Below, piece after piece: positions 7,716-12,679 of a DNA stretch of 12,679 bases. Each line of letters starts with the position of its first letter. Positions within the stretch are counted from its first letter, which is position 1. The position numbers were made by a program, and so were the translations under genes. Origin of the DNA: Pleurotus ostreatus/Saccharomyces cerevisiae fusant (lineage: Eukaryota > Opisthokonta). Location: contig JAMQCK010001047.1 in assembly GCA_024196135.1 (NCBI GenBank), forward strand, positions 1 through 12,679, given 5' to 3'. The notes below the pieces were generated by a model that saw only the letters and a program-made list of their open reading frames with translations, had not been told where the DNA came from and did not search any database.

Positions 7716-8069
7716 GCGGCGCGGGTCGCGGCGCCGACGTGTCGACAGCACAGCCACCCAGCGACGCGCGGGAGGCGGCGCATCAAAAAGCGCCGCGCGC
7801 GCATCATTTCCGATGAGCGCGAGGCGCACGACACGCATCGCGTGCGGCGGGCGACCCCGACCGCTGATCCCGGAAGGTCACCTACCGCATCGGGCGCAAG
7901 CCGGCGCCTGCCCGGCGACCTGGCCGGGCCTGTGGCTGTGCGGACAAGAGTGTCGGGCTCCCTTGCAAATCACCACCGGACAATTATCGGGTTCATTTTA
8001 AAAGGCTCTACGTGCACAGCTGTGGCGGGTGCGTCCCGACAGCGGCCGATCGCCACGTCGCTCTTGTTT
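7716..8069 (-). repeat. Inner arm, right copy
   Basis: This is the inverted partner of 4719-5106. Homology starts abruptly at GCGGCGCGGGTCGCGGCGCC and ends in the CTTGTTTCCTCCC leading into the pyrimidine minisatellite. It is shorter than the left copy by about 34 bp. Confidence 0.8.
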
Positions 8070-8320
8070 CCTCCCTCCTTGCCGCCTCCTCGCCTCCTCG
8101 CCGCCTCGCCGCCACCGTCTCGCCTCTCGCCGCCGACCTCACTGCCGCCTCCTCGTCACCTCCTCGCCGCCTCCTCGCCGCCACCTCGCCTCGCCGCCGT
8201 CATCGTCAAGGCGCGCGCAGGCCGATGACGCGGCTTCGCTGGTGCCGCCGCCTCCCTTGCCTCCGCCGCCTCCTCTCCCTTGCCGCCCCCGCCTCCCTTG
8301 CCGCCGTCCTTGGCCAGCCG
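8065..8320. repeat. Pyrimidine-rich minisatellite, right arm
   Basis: Variants of CCTCCTCGCC / GCCGCCTCC are repeated to about 8230, followed by CCGCCTCCCTTGCC-type repeats to about 8310. It is the inverted counterpart of the purine tract at 4600-4722 but longer, consistent with slippage after the arms formed. Confidence 0.7.
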
Positions 8321-8399
8321 CGCACGTGCCGCTGACGCGACGTCGCGTCTCGGCAGGACTCGCCGCAGTCACCGCCCCGACCACTGCGCGTGCGCGCGT

Positions 8400-9030
8400 C
8401 ATAGTGACTTCAACGACGCGCCGGTCCGCTGAGTCAGCAGCGTCGTGGGCTCAAAGTGTCTACTCAAGACACGTCACGTCCTCGGTGCGTCGTAGCACCC
8501 AATCTCATGCACCTCCACTAACTAACTTGTAGATTCTAACCGAGTTGCCAACCAGTACCCCTCCCTACCCCTCTCCTCCCCATCAACTATGGTGAGCCCT
8601 CCCCCTTATACATTTAGGTGCCCCCGCCATTTGTTAGGCGAGGGCACTGCTGACTTTGACAGATTGTTCTACATGTACCCGGCGCCTACTATGATAAGGT
8701 AATGTTTTCCTCCTCATTTAGCACAGACTTCACATGTATATATGTCTAGCTTGCCTTTATGAATCTATGCTCTTTTTATTATTCCTTTTATGAAATCTGC
8801 TACTGTACTGAAAGCAGATTCCTCTAACCCTTTTGAGGTTAGATTATTCTAGTGCACAATCAGGTAATAGAATATTCTAGCTCTTATGTGTGCTTCAGTA
8901 TATTCTAGTGCATGCATTTGCTACAGAAAAATCTGACTCTTGCTTGCAGTAGAATATTCTGGAGTACATACTTATCTAATGCCATAGTCTCAGATTATTC
9001 TGAGACCAAAATGGGCACCAGAATAATCTG
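8400..9030 (+). repeat. Right-arm segment, direct-repeat copy 1
   Basis: This is duplicated in the same orientation at 9474-10091. The first ~124 bp differ at only about two positions, the next ~200 bp at about one in ten, and the last ~300 bp more. It includes the boundary hairpin (8618-8647) and the first seven palindromes of the right array. Confidence 0.85.
8618..8647. repeat. Conserved boundary hairpin, right arm copy
   Basis: GTGCCCCCGCC, loop, GGCGAGGGCAC pair at ten of eleven positions. It is the inverted counterpart of 4008-4038. Confidence 0.65.
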
Positions 9031-9379
9031 GGCATGTTATAGGCAATAGAATATTCTGACACAATCATATGTGATAGAATATTCTATTGCCTATGATATT
9101 TCCAGATTATTCTATTGCACTGGTAGGTGATAGAATAATCTGACACCTATAATCACAATAGAATATTCTATAGTGATTATAGGCAACAGAATAATCTATT
9201 GGCTATAAGCACAATAGAATAATCTGACACCTATGAGCACGTCAGAATATTCTATAGTGATCATAGGTGTCAGATTATTCTGTCACCTACAAGTACAATA
9301 GAATAATCTGTGTACTTGTACTGTAGCATAATCTGGATTTGAGGCAATAGAATATTCTGGAGCGTAATCAGAATAATCT
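8841..9379. repeat. Right palindrome array, 28-bp period
   Basis: Twenty copies of the 10-mer (AGAATATTCT, AGATTATTCT, AGAATAATCT and rarer variants) start at 8841, 8869, 8897, 8925, 8951, 8992, 9020, 9048, 9076, 9104, 9132, 9160, 9188, 9216, 9244, 9272, 9300, 9325, 9349 and 9370. From 8992 to 9300 every one of eleven intervals is 28 bp, as are the first three. Intervals shrink to 25, 24 and 21 next to the terminus. The 18-bp spacers are related, often as reverse complements of a neighbour. The likely role is an ordered protein-binding platform at the element end; that is inferred. Confidence 0.85.
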
Positions 9380-9446
9380 GACTGAATAAGAGGGACAGAA
9401 AAAATGGATTTAGACTACAGATAGTGACTCGAACATTACATCTAAA
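9369..9446 (-). repeat. Right terminal inverted repeat
   Basis: This is the partner of 3361-3438. It ends AACATTACATCTAAA directly before the TA at 9447-9448, and includes the last palindrome of the right array (9370-9379). Confidence 0.8.
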
Positions 9447-9473
9447 TAGCCTTTTTCTGAGGTGCCTGGGCTG
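9447..9473. other. Right TA duplication and short flank between element and second copy
   Basis: TA at 9447-9448 is followed by ~25 bp that match neither the element nor the duplicated segment. On the minus strand they read in frame into the broken gene at 3357 if the element and one TA are removed, so they may be the remaining piece of the interrupted gene. The stretch is too short to prove this. Confidence 0.4.
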
Positions 9474-10091
9474 CATAGTGACTTCAACGACGCGCCGGTC
9501 CGCTGAGTCAGCAGCGTCGTGGGCTCAAAGTGTCTACTCAAGACACATCACGTCCTCGGTGCGTCGTAGCACCCAATCTCATCCACCTCCACTAACTTAA
9601 TTGTAGATCCTATCCGAGCTGCCAACCATCACCCCTCCCTACCCCTCTCCTCCCCATACCTATGGTGAGCCCTCCCCCTATACATTCAGGTGCCCCCGCC
9701 ATATGTTAGGCGAGGGCCCTACTGACTTTGACAGATTATTCTATGTGTACCCGGTGCCTACTATCATAAGGTAATGTTTTCCTCCTCATTTAGCACAGAT
9801 TTTATATGTATGTCTAGCTTGTCTGCATGAATCTATGCCCTTATCATTCCTGTTATGAAATCTACTACTGTATTGAAAGCAGGTTCCTTTATGGAGGTTA
9901 GATTATTCTAGTGCATAACCAGGTAACAGAATGTTCTAGCTCTTATATGTGGTTCAGGATATTCTAGTGCACACATTTGCTATAGAGAAATCTGACTCTT
10001 GCTTGCAGTAGAATATTCTAGAGTACATGATTATCTGATGCTATAGTCTGTGAGATTATTTTGAGGCCAAAAAGGGCACCAGAATAATCTG
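9474..10091 (+). repeat. Direct-repeat copy 2 of the right-arm segment
   Basis: This is homologous to 8400-9030 throughout and carries its own boundary hairpin (9690-9717) and seven palindromes (9900, 9928, 9956, 9984, 10010, 10053, 10081) with the same 28, 28, 28, 26, long, 28 pattern. It stops one base after the seventh palindrome and lacks the terminal repeat. Relative to the diverged unit that follows, it faces opposite to the normal left arm, so it is either a truncated separate element end or the product of a rearrangement. Confidence 0.85.
9690..9717. repeat. Conserved boundary hairpin, copy 2
   Basis: GTGCCCCCGCC is followed by a loop and GGCGAGGGC; the last pairs have decayed compared with 8618-8647. 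The position inside the repeat is the same. Confidence 0.55.
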
Positions 10092-10195
10092 TTGGACGGA
10101 AGGTCGCGATTGTGGTAACGTGATCAGATGTCACATCATACATACATTGTCACATACGCATAGCGGCTTCCCTCAGCACCTGTGGAGGTAGCTCT

Positions 10196-10237
10196 TTTGC
10201 AAAAGACCTCGGCATTTGTCCGAAGGTCTTTTGCAAA
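10196..10237. repeat. Strong hairpin, 17 bp with one bulge
   Basis: TTTGCAAAAGACCTCGG (10196-10212), a 7-nt loop, and CCGAAGGTCTTTTGCAAA (10220-10237) pair completely except for one bulged base. The homologous site in the large element (about 4818-4860) has lost the pairing. It could be an internal inverted repeat of a small element nested at the start of unit B, or an RNA-level structure. Confidence 0.75.
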
Positions 10238-10272
10238 TCTCGAGACAGGTCCGTCCTCACAGCCACAGGCCC

Positions 10273-10345
10273 CCGGCACGTCGCCGGCGAGCCCCCGGCC
10301 TGCCGCCTTATGCGGCAGGTGACCCCCCGACCTCGCCGGTCGGGG
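10273..10345. repeat. Three consecutive 5-nt-loop hairpins
   Basis: The first is CCGGC-ACGTC-GCCGG (10273-10287). The second is CCTGCCGC-CTTAT-GCGGCAGG (10299-10319). The third is CCCCGACC-TCGCC-GGTCGGGG (10325-10345). All stems are perfect and all loops are five bases. In the homologous stretch of the large element (about 4895-4970, and inverted near 7860-7930) stems two and three are decayed. Confidence 0.75.
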
Positions 10346-11066
10346 TTTCCCGCAGCACGCGTCGCGCGACGCGCGCGCTCCGCCGCCGCCGCTGTTGCCA
10401 CGCGCCCTGCGGCGGCTGATGCGCCGCCCGCGCGCGCGTCGCAGCTGCTTAGTCAGCGCGTCGGGGGATGTCGCGCTCGCGCGCGCTGCCGCCGCCGCCG
10501 CCGCACGCGTCGCGTCACTCGAGAAACGCGAGGAAATGAGTGTATAGTATAGTAAATACATACAATATACCTAAAAGGCGCGGAGATGCGCCAGAAAAGG
10601 CCCAAAAGCGCTGACGAAATTTTTTCGCCGGCGCGACACGCGCTGTACAGCTCGCAAGAGCGGGCGTACATGCTCACGCGTGCTTGGAGGGGCATATGGA
10701 GGGAAGTGAGAGGGAGGAGGGAGGGGTGGTGGCGGTGGGTGCGACTCTCGACCTGCGGTGCCGTTGGGCTTGTTGTCAGGGTGTGGTAGGCGGGCAACGT
10801 GCCGCCCTCGCTACGCGAAAGCGTGCGGCTATGGCAGGTGGGCGGATATGCTGGGCCGAGGCGACGTGAGGGGGAGGGGACCGTTGCTGGACCCGAGAGG
10901 TGAGGGCGGGAGAGAGAGCGCGCGAGGGAGGTGGGGACGTGTGACACGGTCACGCAGCTGCTCGCGAGTCAGCTAGCGGGGCGATTGCAAGCGTGCTGGC
11001 TAGCGCTCGCATGCCTCACCCCCCTCTAGGCTAGAATAGCCTGAAAATGTCGAAACACGCGTCCCG

Positions 11067-11119
11067 CGGCGAGCCCGGCACCGCGAATTCGCCAGTGCGG
11101 TGGGTACTCGAACGGGCCG
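11067..11119 (+). repeat. Block shared with 5650-5703, copy B
   Basis: It contains GGCACCGCGAATTCGCCAGT and GTGCGGTGGGTACTCGAACG. It aligns without gaps over most of its length to the copy in the large element. Confidence 0.65.
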
Positions 11120-11638
11120 AGCTCGACGCGAGGACGGGTTTCGACGTTGGAGGAGGAGGGGAGTGTGGGGGAGGCTTGAAGAGACGTCGAGAAAATATCA
11201 CCCCATAGCGTCGGGCGCGCTTTGGGGAGACATCCTGTTAAAGGGCCGGGAAAAATAGAAAAATAGTGTTAGTAGAGAACGGGGGTGCAGCGCGTAGTGG
11301 CGCACCTGCGGGATGCATAGGCATCCTCCCCTACCCCTTCGACGACTTTGTCGTCCTTGGATACGTAGCCGCGCGTCGCAGGCGGCCCTGGGTCTTGCTC
11401 GCTCGGGCAGTGTCAGGCACGCGTTAGACACGCGTTTGGCGCGTGAAAAGCGCGTAATACGCGTCGCATTCGGTCGTAGAGAGGATAATAGAAGAGGGGG
11501 GGTGGAAGGGAGGGAGGCGCGGAAGGAAAGGGCGGGTGGTGGTGGTTGAGAGCCAACATCGACTTGCCGCGACGCGACGGATATCCGGCCCGGAGCTGCG
11601 GTCCGAGATCCGATCGTCGTCGTTGTCGCGCTCGACGG

Positions 11639-11657
11639 CCTCGGACGCGGGCCGAGG
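11639..11657. repeat. Conserved hairpin near the axis, copy B
   Basis: CCTCGG-ACGCGGG-CCGAGG has the same stem as 6231-6249 with a changed loop. Confidence 0.6.
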
Positions 11658-12204
11658 GGCTCTAGGCAGCGTAGTGATAGAAGATTATCGTCAAACACAC
11701 ATAGAATATACGATATACAAAGTTTTATAGCGTACAGATATCTGGGGAGGACAGAACTTGAGCGTCAGTTTCGGCTGGCTTTCGTGCATACCAATGTATT
11801 CCTATGCCTCACACCAAAAAACAAGGTCTTTCGGCTCTTTCTTCCCCAATTCCCAACGGATTGCTACCAAATAACCTGCGTCGTGTGCGTAACCGTCTGC
11901 CCTTCTTTGGCATATACTATATGCAATATAATATGCCATGGATATAATGTAGAAGCATGGAAACTGTGCTGTAGAGGGCAGATTTGAGGAGTTTCAATGT
12001 TTGTGACATACTTTGAGCACCAAATCTACTTCAAACTGCCGATGAGTTATCTGACTACTTTCCCCCTCCCTTTTGTGAGATTAACACGCTCTCAAAGCTT
12101 TTCCGGCGTGCTCCCGGGGCCATCGAAGTCGTTGAGGACGCTCCTCGGACGTCCGGTCCGGCTTCCGAGCGGTCCCAAGACGAATTTGAGCGGCCCCGAA
12201 CATC

Positions 12205-12679
12205 GAGACCGAATTGGCGCGGCAGGCCATCGCCCTTGGAAAGCTAATCCATGCCGCGCTTCGCTGTTCCTTGTCCCTCAACACCCCCAGCGACCTTCAA
12301 CACCTCCCCCCTTCCTTTCTCACCATTCTCGGCACGCGCGGGTTTGCTCGTGGTCGTGCTCGCAGCCACCGCGATCGGATGCCTCCACCTTCCATCCCAC
12401 CACCATCTCGCCACCCTCGCGCATTGCCGTGCCGGCCCCTGTCATCTTCGCTACCTCAGCAACACCTCCCCCTCATCCTCGCTCTCCTTGCTATAAGACG
12501 GCGGCACCTCCCAGGATCGCGAGCCCCTCCCTGCGCGCGCTTCCAAGCGCGATATCTCGCGCCCCCCAAATGCATCGCCGGCACCCATTCCGGCCTCCTC
12601 ACCCCCCTCCCAACGACAGCGATGACCTTCGCTTATGTGATTCGGGCAGGGGGCGCCCGTATCGCGCTCGTCTTCCCCC
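12205..12679. other. Pyrimidine-rich right edge, no gene
   Basis: The texture resembles 6797-7300 (CCTCCC and CACC words), as expected if unit B continues into its right inner arm, but I could not find a convincing base-by-base match. No coding region is supported. The unit runs off the window. Confidence 0.4.

Larger units (their letters stand above)
3361..9446. mobile_element. Large foldback-like inverted-repeat DNA element (~6.1 kb), no transposase
   Basis: The ends are inverted copies: CTTAGATGTAATGTTTGAG at the left, and the complement of the right end starts TTTAGATGTAATGTTCGAG. A TA flanks both ends (3359-3360, 9447-9448), the expected target duplication. Inside each end, in mirror order, come an AT-rich array of 10-bp palindromes, a short hairpin, a GC-rich purine/pyrimidine minisatellite, a near-identical ~350-390-bp arm, and an AAATTTT motif in GC-rich DNA, around an AT-richer centre. 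The midpoints of the mirrored pairs all fall at about 6400-6480. Foldback elements are known for long inverted repeats built from short subrepeats, and this matches in structure. TA duplications are typical of Tc1/mariner and some other TIR families, so family placement is open. No open frame inside shows transposase motifs, so it is probably non-autonomous. It splits the minus-strand gene fragment ending at 3357. Confidence 0.72.
10140..12204 (+). mobile_element. Second, diverged copy of the element's inner left arm and centre (unit B)
   Basis: In the same order as 4800-6796, this unit contains: TTTGCAAA next to a CACAGCCAC..GGC block; GGTGACC then GGTCGGGGT; an AT-rich patch (10530-10575); an AAATTTTTTCGCCGGCGCGAC motif (~10618); the GTGCGGTGGGTACTC block (11067-11119); the GCGGTCCGAGATCCG and CCTCGG..CCGAGG blocks (11599-11657); the CTATATGCAATAT centre; and the GCGTGCTCCCGGGGCC block (12106-12204). 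Similarity is patchy, so the copies separated long ago or evolve quickly. No gene is visible. The left boundary, palindrome array and right arm proper are missing or lie outside the window. Confidence 0.6.

Noticed and set aside
7251..8228. 325-codon + strand open frame
   Set aside because: It is the mirror of the same arm plus pyrimidine-rich DNA. The part outside the arm has no counterpart in the other arm, and no known domain is visible.
8841..9379. CRISPR array (regular repeats with spacers)
   Set aside because: The repeat is only a 10-bp palindrome, the spacers are related and often reverse complements of each other, there are no cas genes, and the context is eukaryotic.
3361..9446. LTR retrotransposon
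   Set aside because: The terminal repeats are inverted, not direct, and no reverse transcriptase, integrase or primer-binding site is visible.
10453..10953. 166-codon minus-strand open frame in unit B
   Set aside because: It has biased composition, no motif and no counterpart frame in the homologous unit A.
11198..11698. 166-codon minus-strand open frame in unit B
   Set aside because: It covers conserved hairpin and repeat blocks shared with unit A, where the frame is not kept.

Overview
The window looks like eukaryotic, probably fungal (basidiomycete-like) accessory DNA. Three things point that way. Introns of about 45 bp have GT..AG ends and CTAAT-type branch sites. The gene remnants are short, intron-containing and eroded. 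A stretch at 1.7-2.6 kb resembles the domain found upstream of many fungal RecQ-like, often telomere-linked, helicase genes. I found no rRNA, tRNA or prokaryotic gene, and no complete, confidently identified gene. The species is not determinable by reading.

Layout. (1) 1-3357 is moderate-GC DNA with gene relics. Exon-like pieces lie on the + strand at 488-1196, the helicase-associated domain (two exons) is on the + strand at 1699-2608, and an unrecognised frameshifted gene fragment lies on the - strand at 2789-3357. (2) 3361-9446 is a giant inverted-repeat (foldback-like) mobile element. It has ~78-bp terminal inverted repeats, a probable TA target duplication, AT-rich subterminal arrays of a 10-bp palindrome (consensus AGAWTAWTCT), GC-rich inner arms and a ~450-bp AT-richer centre. 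Every inverted pair found (ends, boundary hairpin, inner arms, AAATTTT motif, centre flanks) shares an axis near 6.40-6.48 kb. The insertion cuts the - strand gene fragment. (3) 9474-10091 is a direct second copy of 8400-9030, part of the element's right arm. (4) 10140-12204, and perhaps to the window end, is an older, diverged copy of the element's inner left arm and centre (about 4800-6796), with an unusually well-preserved cluster of hairpins at its left end.

How the parts relate. No transposase is visible, so the element is probably mobilised in trans. The most striking signal is the spacing of the palindromes: almost exactly 28 bp in the right array and almost exactly 17 bp in the left. 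The two periods differ by 11 bp, about one DNA turn, as expected if one protein lattice reads both ends. The long GC-rich open frames in the element and its relative are consequences of base composition and are not called as genes. Percent identities were estimated by eye, not computed.
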